This document shows, piece after piece, positions 1-5,934 of a DNA stretch of 6,916 nucleotides. The notes under the pieces were generated by a model. The model searched no databases. It was not told the origin of the DNA and worked only from the letters and a program-made list of their open reading frames with translations. This DNA comes from Flavobacterium sp. (lineage in GTDB: Bacteria; Bacteroidota; Bacteroidia; Flavobacteriales; Flavobacteriaceae): positions 1 through 6,916 of the forward strand of contig JASLGC010000077.1 in assembly GCA_030150335.1 (NCBI GenBank), read 5' to 3'. The position numbers were made by a program, and so were the translations under genes. Positions within the stretch are counted from its first letter, which is position 1. Each line of letters opens with the position of its first letter.

Positions 1-572
1 GTGTCAATTAAGTTTGGTCTATTCGCAGGTATTTGATTAATTAAGATGCTTTCGCCATCTCTAAACCACGTAATAGGGTTTCCAATATTTGCATTTAAGT
101 TAGCAGCAGTTAACTTAGTAGCTTGAGCAGATTTTACATCAAGAACCCAAAGTTCAACACCATTTTCTACTGTGTTTGTAAATGCAAGTTTAGACTGGTC
201 AGGAGACCAAGTAATATTAGTAATTCTTGGGTTAGCAGGCAATCCCTTCACTTGAACTTCTTGCGTATCCTTAATTTTTCTAACTTTTAGATTAGTGATA
301 TAAGTAATTGTGCTTGAAATATTAGTGTTCACGTCAATGCGCAAACCAGCTAATTTCATTTCATTTGCGTTTAAGTCCATTAATGTCTTATACGTACTTC
401 TATATGAAAGTAACATATATTCGAGCTTGTTATCCATTGAAATAGACGGAGCTCTTTCATAGTCAGCAAGTTCTAAAATTTCTTGTGAGGGCTTTTGATA
501 GGTAACATTTTCTTGTGCATACATAGATGTAATCAAAAAAAGGGATAATAAAGTTGTTTTAATGATTTTCAT
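1..572 (-). CDS. S9-family (prolyl-oligopeptidase-like) exported peptidase, N-terminal part
   Basis: The gene starts at the ATG read leftward from 572 and runs off the left edge, leaving 190 residues. Residues 1-19 form a signal peptide (MKIIKTTLLSLFLITSMYA, then Q), so the product is exported, probably to the periplasm. The mature start YQKPSQEILELADYERAPS matches what I recall of Bacteroidota S9 peptidases related to glutamyl endopeptidase. ITWSPDQSKLAFT (residues 120-132), followed by VELWVLDV, is a typical beta-propeller blade motif of the kind that precedes the alpha/beta-hydrolase catalytic domain in this family. Family members are usually around 700-800 residues, so the catalytic Ser-Asp-His triad would lie outside the window and cannot be checked. 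The S9 assignment therefore rests on the N-terminus alone. A TolB-like propeller protein is the main alternative. The gene is divergent from fabH. Confidence 0.7.
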   Translation of the reverse strand, partial: MKIIKTTLLSLFLITSMYAQENVTYQKPSQEILELADYERAPSISMDNKLEYMLLSYRSTYKTLMDLNANEMKLAGLRIDVNTNISSTITYITNLKVRKIKDTQEVQVKGLPANPRITNITWSPDQSKLAFTNTVENGVELWVLDVKSAQATKLTAANLNANIGNPITWFRDGESILINQIPANRPNLID

Positions 573-596
573 AGAGGTTAGTTTTAGTTATGTTTG

Positions 597-626
597 CTAA
601 TATAGCTGAAATTATCGTTCAGTCAA
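597..626 (-). promoter_or_regulatory. Candidate promoter of the S9 peptidase gene
   Basis: On the minus strand, TTG (624-626) lies 19 bp before TATATTAG (597-604). This fits the Flavobacterium-type promoter (TTG, 17-23 bp, TAnnTTTG) with one mismatch in the -7 box. It sits about 25 bp upstream of the peptidase ATG. The spacing is right, but the elements are short and the region is AT-rich. Confidence 0.4.
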
Positions 627-657
627 GATGTTATACATGCTTTTTGTATTAAAAAGG

Positions 658-677
658 CTATTAATTTTGGTTAATAG
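658..677. promoter_or_regulatory. Inverted repeat CTATTAA-N6-TTAATAG, possible operator
   Basis: Perfect 7-bp arms (658-664 and 671-677) flank a 6-bp spacer. The element ends 2 bp upstream of the candidate -7 box of fabH, in the spacer region RNA polymerase would cover. A dyad in this place could bind a dimeric repressor. The arms are mostly A/T, so a chance palindrome is possible. Confidence 0.35.
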
Positions 678-679
678 TG

Positions 680-687
680 TATTTTTG
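680..687 (+). promoter_or_regulatory. Candidate -7 box of the fabH promoter
   Basis: TATTTTTG matches the Bacteroidota -7 consensus TAnnTTTG exactly and lies 28 bp upstream of the chosen fabH ATG, giving a short leader. No TTG occurs at the expected 17-23 bp upstream. A second exact match, TAATTTTG at 662-669, overlaps the inverted repeat and is an alternative. Confidence 0.4.
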
Positions 688-715
688 CATCACTTGAACT
701 AAGATTTTGAAAAAT

Positions 716-1723
716 ATGTTTAAATCAAAAATCAGTGGGTTAGGGTACTACGTTCCAGAGAACGTTGTAACTAATGATGACCTTGCAAAAATAATGGATA
801 CTAACCACGAGTGGATTGTGGAGAGAACAGGTATTCACGAAAGAAGACATAAGAAATTAGAAGAAGACACTACTTCTGGAATGGGAGTTAAAGCAGCTCG
901 TATAGCTATGGAAAGAGCCGGAGTAGAGGCAAAAGACATCGACTTCGTTGTATTTGCCACTTTAAGTCCAGATTACTATTTCCCAGGACCGGGTGTTTTA
1001 TTACAAAGAGATTTAGGATTAAATAACGTAGCAGCCTTAGATATTAGAGCACAATGTTCTGGATTTATCTATGCGTTGTCTATTGCAGACCAATATATCA
1101 AAACAGGAATGTATAAGAATGTTTTGGTTGTAGGGTCAGAAGTGCACTCAGCTGGTTTAGATATGACAACAAGAGGACGCGGAGTTTCTGTTATTTTTGG
1201 AGATGGAGCAGGAGCTGCTGTATTAACAAGATCAGAAAATGAAAACCAAGGAATCTTATCTACACATATTCACTCACAAGGGGAGCATGCTGAAGAATTA
1301 GCATTAATCGCACCAGGAATGGGAGGAAGATGGGTAACAGATATTTTAGAGGAGAACAATCCAGATGATATTAGTTACACACCTTATATGAACGGACAAT
1401 TTGTATTTAAAAATGCAGTAGTTCGCTTTAGTGAGGTTATTAATGAAGGATTAGAGGCAAATAACTTAGGCGTAGCAGACATTGATATGTTGATTCCACA
1501 CCAAGCGAATTTGCGTATCTCTCAATATATCCAACAGAAGTTTGGATTGCCAGATGACAAGGTGTTCAACAACATTCAGAAGTATGGTAATACGACAGCT
1601 GCATCTATTCCAATCGCGTTGACAGAAGCGTGGGAAGCAGGAAAAATCAAAGAAGGAGACTTAGTAGTATTGGCAGCTTTCGGAAGTGGATTCACTTGGG
1701 GAAGTGTTTTGTTAAGATGGTAA
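716..1723 (+). CDS. fabH: 3-oxoacyl-ACP synthase III (KASIII, FabH family)
   Basis: This 335-residue thiolase-fold enzyme condenses a starter acyl-CoA with malonyl-ACP, the first step of type II fatty acid synthesis, in the cytoplasm. The catalytic triad is visible: Cys114 in DIRAQCSGFIYAL, His262 in IPHQANLRI and Asn292 in YGNTTAASIP. FGDGAGAAVL (161-170) and the C-terminal GSGFTWGSVLLRW are also typical. It is slightly longer than E. coli FabH (317 residues), with extra sequence around residues 185-225. The ATG at 716 is preferred to an in-frame TTG at 707, because residue 1 then falls directly before the KSKISGLGYYVPE start common to the family. The next gene, 37 bp downstream on the same strand, is a fatty acid 2-hydroxylase, so co-transcription is likely. 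In Flavobacteria such enzymes often prime iso-branched chains. Substrate preference cannot be read from the sequence, and a specialised KASIII paralogue rather than the housekeeping copy is possible. Confidence 0.9.
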   Translation: MFKSKISGLGYYVPENVVTNDDLAKIMDTNHEWIVERTGIHERRHKKLEEDTTSGMGVKAARIAMERAGVEAKDIDFVVFATLSPDYYFPGPGVLLQRDLGLNNVAALDIRAQCSGFIYALSIADQYIKTGMYKNVLVVGSEVHSAGLDMTTRGRGVSVIFGDGAGAAVLTRSENENQGILSTHIHSQGEHAEELALIAPGMGGRWVTDILEENNPDDISYTPYMNGQFVFKNAVVRFSEVINEGLEANNLGVADIDMLIPHQANLRISQYIQQKFGLPDDKVFNNIQKYGNTTAASIPIALTEAWEAGKIKEGDLVVLAAFGSGFTWGSVLLRW

Positions 1724-1729
1724 AAATGA

Positions 1730-1760
1730 ATATATTAGCTTTATTGTAAAGTTAATATAT
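1730..1760 (+). promoter_or_regulatory. Hairpin between fabH and the hydroxylase, touching the start codon
   Basis: Positions 1730-1743 and 1747-1760 form a 14-bp stem with a 3-nt loop (TTG). As plus-strand RNA every position pairs, with one G-U (1738/1752). On the opposite strand that pair would be a C-A mismatch, which favours a role in the rightward transcript. No U-run follows. The next base (1761) is the A of the hydroxylase ATG, so the hairpin occupies its ribosome-binding region. Possible roles are translational control, an RNA processing or stability element, or a protein-binding dyad. Confidence 0.55.
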
Positions 1761-2432
1761 ATGAAATTTGACAAGATTCACAACAAAGGTCAGGCTCAAC
1801 TTTTCAAGAATCCTTATTTAGAAATGTTGACTAAGGGGCATCCAGCTATTATATGGGGGATGTATATTCCTATATTATCTTATATTGTTTATACAGGGTA
1901 TAAAGATTATTTACTAAGTGTTCAAAGTATCATTCTTCTCTTTTTGGGAGGTATGTTATTTTGGACACTTTTTGAATATATCGCTCACAGATATATTTTT
2001 CATTGGATAAGTGAGAAATCCAATATTCAACGGTTTGCTTATGTAATGCACGGCAACCATCATCACTATCCGAGAGATAGGCAACGCTTATTTATGCCTC
2101 CTGTGCCAAGTATTATATTGGCAACAGTCTTATTTGTACTTTTCTATATTTTATTGAGAAAATACACCTTTGGTTTTTACCCAGGGTTTATCATTGGATA
2201 TTTGCTATACGCTTCAATGCATTATGCAATACACGCTTTTGCCCCTCCATTTAAGTTTATGAAGCCCTTGTGGCGCAATCATCATTTACATCATTATAAA
2301 GATGAAGGAATGGGGTTTGGAGTAAGTAATACTTTTTGGGATAGAGTGTTTGGAACTATGTTCGACTTAGAAAAAGAAAAGGAGGATAAGGAGAAAGTGA
2401 GGGAATTGATGTTTGAAAAAAAAGACAAATAA
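1761..2432 (+). CDS. Fatty acid 2-hydroxylase, FA2H/Scs7 type membrane di-iron enzyme
   Basis: This 223-residue integral membrane protein belongs to the fatty acid hydroxylase/sterol desaturase superfamily. Hydrophobic segments lie near residues 29-47, 53-72, 115-132 and 138-158. The histidine clusters that bind two irons are present: EYIAHRYIFHW (72-82), MHGNHHHYPRD (96-106), MHYAIH (153-158) and NHHLHHYKDEGMGFGVS (173-189). HG.HH..P.D..RL..PPVPS and the HH..HH..... GFG(V/I)S....WD pattern match eukaryotic FA2H more closely than C4-sterol oxidases or carotenoid hydroxylases. The expected reaction is O2-dependent hydroxylation at C2 of an acyl chain. In Bacteroidota, 2-hydroxy acyl chains occur in sphingolipids, sulfonolipids and ornithine lipids, so one of these is the probable end product (inference). 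There is no N-terminal cytochrome b5 domain as in yeast Scs7, so electrons must come from a separate protein. The charged C-terminus (EKEKEDKEKVRE) is probably cytosolic. The gene likely shares a transcript with fabH. Confidence 0.88.
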   Translation: MKFDKIHNKGQAQLFKNPYLEMLTKGHPAIIWGMYIPILSYIVYTGYKDYLLSVQSIILLFLGGMLFWTLFEYIAHRYIFHWISEKSNIQRFAYVMHGNHHHYPRDRQRLFMPPVPSIILATVLFVLFYILLRKYTFGFYPGFIIGYLLYASMHYAIHAFAPPFKFMKPLWRNHHLHHYKDEGMGFGVSNTFWDRVFGTMFDLEKEKEDKEKVRELMFEKKDK

Positions 2433-2494
2433 AACAGAAATAATACAAGAAAAGGTGATCCGTATAGATCACCTTTTCTTGTATTATTTCTGTT
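2433..2494. terminator. Bidirectional terminator between convergent genes
   Basis: Arms 2433-2460 and 2467-2494 are perfect 28-bp inverted complements around the 6-nt loop CGTATA. The GC-richer core GGTGATC/GATCACC is followed on each strand by TTTTCTTGT, so it reads as an intrinsic terminator both ways. The left arm begins directly after the hydroxylase stop codon. The right arm includes the TAA (2484-2486) and last coding bases of the convergent nuclease gene. Confidence 0.9.
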
Positions 2495-3512
2495 CAGCTT
2501 TTACTTCTGTCCAAATATTTTCTGCATTTAATTTTTTATCATTTTGAACTCCCCAAATTAAGTTTGCTAAATGTGGGTTGTCAATGAATGGGTTTCTGTT
2601 TCCTTGTGAATATTGGTTATTTGGATTACCGTGATATTCATTTCTCTTTCTTTCAATTTTTGACACAGGATCATCTGCATTCCATTTCATAAAGATTTGA
2701 AGCATATCTCTTTTTCCTGTTTCTAAATCTACTACAGGGGACCCCGTTCCAATTTTATTTGGAGCACATTGATCACCATATCTCACATACATATACATCA
2801 TCATACGGGCTACATCACCTTTCCATTCGTCCCCCGGATACCATCCACCATTTTGGTTACCTGATTTTCCAATACCATCTGCAAATAGTGTGTTGCCTCG
2901 TTTAGAATTCCATTCTCCGTTGATGGGTCTTAGGTTATGAGCATCATGTCCTGCTATTTCTGCAATATTCTGAGGTATGTGATTTTTATTAATAGCAATT
3001 AGTACAGGAGTCGCTCTTGATTTAGCAAAAACGTGCTCTCTTTCCCATTTTCTATGTCTTTCGTTTTCTGTTGTATATCTTTCTTTTTTAGGGAATGATC
3101 TAAGTTTAGTGATGTCTCCTTTATCTTGTCCTGTAGGCCAACCATAAATTAATAGCACATTATCTGAGTTTTCCGGATCTTCATCAGTAATTACACTTGA
3201 ATTCCAAATACCAGGTGTATATGAAATTGGATTATGCGTTCTCTCTAAAAGATCATGTAAGTCTTTTTGTAAATCATTTCCTCTTTTTCTGAAATCTATG
3301 TCCTTGTAGTATGCTTGTTGATCTTGATCAACAGGAATATAGTTATTCCCTTTATTACTTTCTGGAGCAGGTCCTGGTCCTGGTTCAGGATTTGGTTTAA
3401 TAGGATTATCTATAATTGGTTTGTCGATAGGAGAACTATCGTCAGAAGAACTACTACAACTTGCCATTAGGGTAAGAAATGCAGTAAAAATTAATAGACT
3501 ATATTTTTTCAT
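2484..3512 (-). CDS. Endonuclease I-family lipoprotein, nuclease 1
   Basis: 342 residues. A type II signal peptide ends in the lipobox MASC (Cys19). The tail SSSSDDSS resembles the Ser/Asp-rich lipoprotein export signals of Bacteroidota, which suggests a cell-surface location. A Pro/Gly/Glu linker follows (residues 31-52). The nuclease domain (about 68-335) shows REHVFAKS (Glu159, His160), GHDAHNLRPIN (188-198), WNSKRGN (201-207) and WYPGDEWKGDVAR (224-236). By analogy with Vvn/EndA, the His of REH is the general base, with the adjacent Glu and a downstream Asn (probably Asn202 in WN..RGN) binding Mg2+. The end carries NEYHGNPNN and GNRNPFIDNPHLANLIWG. The expected activity is metal-dependent, non-specific cleavage of DNA and perhaps RNA. 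A single Cys remains in the mature domain (QCAP), so the disulfides of E. coli EndoI are absent. No type IX secretion C-terminal domain is seen. It converges on the hydroxylase gene and shares its terminator. Confidence 0.88.
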   Translation of the reverse strand: MKKYSLLIFTAFLTLMASCSSSSDDSSPIDKPIIDNPIKPNPEPGPGPAPESNKGNNYIPVDQDQQAYYKDIDFRKRGNDLQKDLHDLLERTHNPISYTPGIWNSSVITDEDPENSDNVLLIYGWPTGQDKGDITKLRSFPKKERYTTENERHRKWEREHVFAKSRATPVLIAINKNHIPQNIAEIAGHDAHNLRPINGEWNSKRGNTLFADGIGKSGNQNGGWYPGDEWKGDVARMMMYMYVRYGDQCAPNKIGTGSPVVDLETGKRDMLQIFMKWNADDPVSKIERKRNEYHGNPNNQYSQGNRNPFIDNPHLANLIWGVQNDKKLNAENIWTEVKAEQK

Positions 3513-3545
3513 TTTAGTATAAGTTAAAAATGGTCATAAGTAAAA

Positions 3546-3577
3546 AGCAAAAAGAGAAAAAGCTCCCAATTTTTGCT
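3546..3577 (-). promoter_or_regulatory. Inverted repeat in the leader of nuclease 1
   Basis: AGCAAAAA and TTTTTGCT form 8-bp arms (3546-3553 and 3570-3577) around a 16-nt spacer. It begins about where transcription from the -7 box at 3582-3589 would start and lies roughly 35 nt before the ATG. On the minus strand the second arm is followed by TTTTA, so it could be a weak attenuator or a 5'-stabilising stem. The evidence is weak because the arms are A/T-rich. Confidence 0.3.
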
Positions 3578-3581
3578 CGTG

Positions 3582-3589
3582 CAAAGTTA
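3582..3589 (-). promoter_or_regulatory. Candidate -7 box of nuclease 1
   Basis: The minus strand reads TAACTTTG, an exact match to TAnnTTTG, followed by CA as often seen in Flavobacteria. It sits about 70 bp upstream of the nuclease 1 ATG and just downstream of the terminator of nuclease 2. No clear TTG lies 17-23 bp upstream. Confidence 0.5.
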
Positions 3590-3600
3590 CGACAATTACA

Positions 3601-3633
3601 GAGAAATAAAGCATCTGAAACCACTCAGATGCT
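3601..3633 (-). terminator. Terminator of nuclease 2
   Basis: Read on the minus strand, AGCATCTGA and TCAGATGCT form a perfect 9-bp stem with a 6-nt loop, followed by TTATTTCTC. It lies about 30 bp past the nuclease 2 stop codon. Its stem shares AGCATCTGA with the terminator of nuclease 3. Confidence 0.8.
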
Positions 3634-3663
3634 CTACAATATTTTTGATTTAAAGTAATTAAA

Positions 3664-4641
3664 TTATTGCCATTTATTTTCTGCTTGTGGACCACCCCAA
3701 ATAGCAGTTGCTAAATAAGGATTATCTATAAACGGATTTCTATTTCCTTGTGCGTGTTTTTTGTTTGGATTACCGTGATACTCATTTCTCTTTCTTTCAA
3801 TATCTGACACAGGATCTTCTGCATTCCATTGTAAAAATATCTTCAGCATTTTATCACTTCCACCTTGTGTATTGTTTTCAAATGCACCTGTACCAACCAA
3901 ATTAGGAGCACATTGCTTACCATATCTCACATACATATACATAGCCATTCGCGCCACATCACCTTTCCATTCATCACCAGGATACCAAGCAGGTTCGCGT
4001 CCAACGGTAACTACTCCAGCATTTCCACTACCTTGTGTAAAACGCTTATTCCCGCGTTCTTCATTCCATGCACCGTTAATTGCTCTAAGGTTATGAGCAT
4101 CCACACCAGCGATCATCCCCTCTTGCGTAAAGGCATAATCATCTTCTCTTGTAACCAATTTTGGTTTAGCTAACGACTTAGCAAAGATGTGCTCTCTTTC
4201 CCACTTTTTATCGCGGTCTTCATTCACATTGCGATTGTTCTGATCGTACTTGCTCATAGAACGACGGTGCTTTGGCAATTTCGCTTGATCCGCAGGCCAA
4301 CTATACATCAGCAATAAATTGTCTTTATTAGCAGGATCAGCATCCGTTACTTTACAAGCCTCCCAAATATCAGGCGTATAGCGCAACTGTTTGTGTGTTT
4401 TGACTAATAAGTTGTGTAAGTCATTCTTTAAGCTTTCACCTGTTTTAGTAAAGTCTATTTCACTGTAATAGTCTTTTTGATATTTGTCAGAAACAACAAT
4501 GTCAACCTTGTGATTCGTATCAACAATAGGATTAAAACCTTGGTTTGCTTCTATGATGGGAGTAGGAGTTTCTGTATTCTTTTTGCAACTTGTAAACGCT
4601 ACAAGTAGTGTAGCAAGGGCTACAAACGTATATTTATTCAT
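3664..4641 (-). CDS. Endonuclease I-family lipoprotein, nuclease 2
   Basis: 325 residues from the ATG at 4639-4641. A longer in-frame start at 4707 is rejected because it would add 22 residues ahead of a complete signal peptide and place the start inside the terminator of nuclease 3. The lipobox is FTSC (Cys19), followed by KKNTETPTP. Unlike its neighbours it lacks a long Pro-rich linker and has a more mixed spacer (residues 31-55). The nuclease core is intact: REHIFAKSLAKP (Glu150, His151), DAHNLRAIN (181-189), WNEERGN (192-198), WYPGDEWKGDVAR (219-231), NEYHGN (286-291) and GNRNPFIDNPYLA. It has two Cys in the mature domain (EACKV and QCAP), which might form a disulfide. The end NPYLATAIWGGP..AEN.W resembles nuclease 4 more than its direct neighbours. 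It is expected to be a membrane-anchored, metal-dependent nuclease with its own transcription unit. Confidence 0.88.
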   Translation of the reverse strand: MNKYTFVALATLLVAFTSCKKNTETPTPIIEANQGFNPIVDTNHKVDIVVSDKYQKDYYSEIDFTKTGESLKNDLHNLLVKTHKQLRYTPDIWEACKVTDADPANKDNLLLMYSWPADQAKLPKHRRSMSKYDQNNRNVNEDRDKKWEREHIFAKSLAKPKLVTREDDYAFTQEGMIAGVDAHNLRAINGAWNEERGNKRFTQGSGNAGVVTVGREPAWYPGDEWKGDVARMAMYMYVRYGKQCAPNLVGTGAFENNTQGGSDKMLKIFLQWNAEDPVSDIERKRNEYHGNPNKKHAQGNRNPFIDNPYLATAIWGGPQAENKWQ

Positions 4642-4673
4642 TCTAAGAGACGTGATTATTATTTTGTGAGGTG

Positions 4674-4681
4674 TAAAGATA
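4674..4681 (-). promoter_or_regulatory. Candidate -7 box of nuclease 2
   Basis: The minus strand reads TATCTTTA, one base off TAnnTTTG, about 32 bp upstream of the nuclease 2 ATG and directly after the terminator of nuclease 3. The nearest upstream TTG is at 14 bp, shorter than usual. Confidence 0.35.
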
Positions 4682-4689
4682 CAAATTAC

Positions 4690-4728
4690 TCCAAACAAGA
4701 AGAGCACCTGAAGTAATCAGATGCTCTT
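4690..4728 (-). terminator. Terminator of nuclease 3
   Basis: On the minus strand AAGAGCATCTGA pairs with TCAGGTGCTCTT (12 bp with one T-G pair, loop TTACT), followed by the T-rich CTTGTTT. Stem 4700-4728 lies 27 bp after the nuclease 3 stop. The stem sequence is clearly related to the terminator of nuclease 2. Confidence 0.85.
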
Positions 4729-4755
4729 TGATATTGTATAATAGTCAGGAAAAGA

Positions 4756-5784
4756 TTATTTCCATTTATTTTCTCCTGGATATTGTTTCATACCCCAGAT
4801 GCGGTTAGCTAACTCAGGATTGTCAATAAATGGGTTTCTGTTCCCTTGAGCTCCAGGATTAGCAGCATTGCCGTGGTATGTATTTCTTTTTTGTTCAAAA
4901 GGAGATACAGGATCTTCTTCATTCCATTTTAAGAATAAGTCAATCATCTCATCAGATAAAATACCTGTTTTATCATTTATAGGCATTCCAACTTTAGTCG
5001 CTTTTGTATAACCACCTCCGTTTTCATTTTCATATCTAATGTGCATATACATCATCATACGCGCTACATCACCTTTCCATTCATCACCAGGGTACCAATA
5101 TTCTTTTCCGATAGGGTGTGAATTACCTTTTCTGTCAACAAATTTTCTGTTTCCTCTTGAGCTATTACGAGATCTATTGATTGGTCTTAGGTTATGAGCA
5201 TCATGTCCTGCAACCTCTTCAATTTTTGTTGGTAATCCACCACTAAAACCACTAGTGAGTAATGCTTTTTGATTTTTACCAACAGCTAATGATTTAGCAA
5301 ACACGTGTTCTCTTTCCCATAATTCAGTTACAGGTTTTGAAGATGTTTTATTGTTTTTATCAACTTTAGGAACAGAACGCTTTTCGTGAATTTCTTTAGC
5401 ATCTTTATCATCCCATCCGTAAATCTGAAGTACGTTGTTAGAATTCTTAGGATCTTCATCCGTAATTTCTGATGCATCCCAAATACCAGGAGTATAAGAA
5501 AGAGGTACATGAGTTTTAGTAATTAACTTAGCTAATTGTTTTTTCAACTCCATTCCTTCTTGCGTAAAGTCCATTTCTTTATAGTAGTCTTTATATTCAG
5601 CCGGAATAAGGTAGTCACCCATATTTGGAGTAATAGGAGCTTCTGGTTCCTCAGGCTTACCTGGAGTAGGTTTATTTGGTTTCTCAACAGGAGTTAAATC
5701 AGGTTCAGTAATAATAGGGTCTTTCGTACAACTGAATGTAATTAGTGAAAGTCCTAATAAAAAGAGTAGTGATCTTTTTTTCAT
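4756..5784 (-). CDS. Endonuclease I-family lipoprotein, nuclease 3
   Basis: 342 residues. The signal peptide ends in FSC (Cys19), followed by TKDPIITEPDL and PVEKP, a block almost identical to nuclease 4, then a Pro/Glu linker to about residue 55. The nuclease domain has REHVFAKSLA (Glu159, His160), GHDAHNLRPIN (193-203), RNSSRGN (206-212; the usual Trp before this Asn is Arg), WYPGDEWKGDVAR (230-242), NTYHGN and GNRNPFIDNPELA. It differs from the other three in lacking the RYG.QC segment. The loop there is RYENENGGGYTKATK, so the mature domain has no Cys apart from the lipidated one. The start ATG follows an A-rich leader without a Shine-Dalgarno sequence. It should be a surface or outer-membrane nuclease with the same general activity as its paralogues. 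Specificity for DNA versus RNA cannot be judged. Confidence 0.88.
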   Translation of the reverse strand: MKKRSLLFLLGLSLITFSCTKDPIITEPDLTPVEKPNKPTPGKPEEPEAPITPNMGDYLIPAEYKDYYKEMDFTQEGMELKKQLAKLITKTHVPLSYTPGIWDASEITDEDPKNSNNVLQIYGWDDKDAKEIHEKRSVPKVDKNNKTSSKPVTELWEREHVFAKSLAVGKNQKALLTSGFSGGLPTKIEEVAGHDAHNLRPINRSRNSSRGNRKFVDRKGNSHPIGKEYWYPGDEWKGDVARMMMYMHIRYENENGGGYTKATKVGMPINDKTGILSDEMIDLFLKWNEEDPVSPFEQKRNTYHGNAANPGAQGNRNPFIDNPELANRIWGMKQYPGENKWK

Positions 5785-5823
5785 TTTAATGTGATTTATT
5801 ATGTAATTTATAAAAGTGTGTTT

Positions 5824-5858
5824 TTAGTGAAATGTTTGATTTGTATAATTTTCACTAA
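5824..5858. promoter_or_regulatory. 9-bp inverted repeat overlapping the nuclease 3 promoter
   Basis: On the minus strand TTAGTGAAA and TTTCACTAA are perfect 9-bp arms with a 17-bp spacer. The upstream arm (5850-5858) overlaps the last bases of the candidate -7 box. It could be an operator or a stem at the 5' end of the mRNA. Among the nuclease upstream regions only nuclease 1 has a similarly placed repeat, with a different sequence. Confidence 0.4.
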
Positions 5859-5862
5859 GGTA
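5855..5862 (-). promoter_or_regulatory. Candidate -7 box of nuclease 3
   Basis: The minus strand reads TACCTTAG, one mismatch to TAnnTTTG, 70 bp upstream of the nuclease 3 ATG and just after the terminator of nuclease 4. No TTG is found at the expected distance; only a T-rich stretch is there. Support is weak. Confidence 0.3.
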
Positions 5863-5875
5863 CGGCATAAATTAT

Positions 5876-5913
5876 GATAATAAAAAAGAGCTACTTATAT
5901 TAAGTAGCTCTTT
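5876..5913 (-). terminator. Terminator of nuclease 4
   Basis: On the minus strand AAAGAGCTACTTA pairs perfectly with TAAGTAGCTCTTT (13 bp, 3-nt loop) and runs into TTTATTA. The stem occupies 5885-5913, about 20 bp past the stop codon of nuclease 4. Confidence 0.88.
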
Positions 5914-5934
5914 GTATGATTGTATTTATTTACT

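Noticed and set aside
707..715. Upstream TTG start for fabH
   Set aside because: It adds only three residues, TTG is rare as a start in this group, and the ATG at 716 gives the usual family N-terminus.
1730..1760. Hairpin after fabH as an intrinsic terminator
   Set aside because: No T-run follows, the stem is AT-rich, and it is directly followed by the hydroxylase start codon.
2433..2494. Mobile element end or attachment site
   Set aside because: The long inverted repeat has a terminator layout between convergent genes, with no transposase, target duplication or second copy in the window.
3865..4173. Plus-strand open frames inside nuclease 2 (also 3872-4096)
   Set aside because: They lie antisense to a well-supported conserved coding region and their translations resemble no known protein.
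4642..4707. Longer N-terminus for nuclease 2
   Set aside because: The extension overlaps the hairpin terminator of nuclease 3 and the candidate promoter, and it would precede a complete signal peptide and lipobox.
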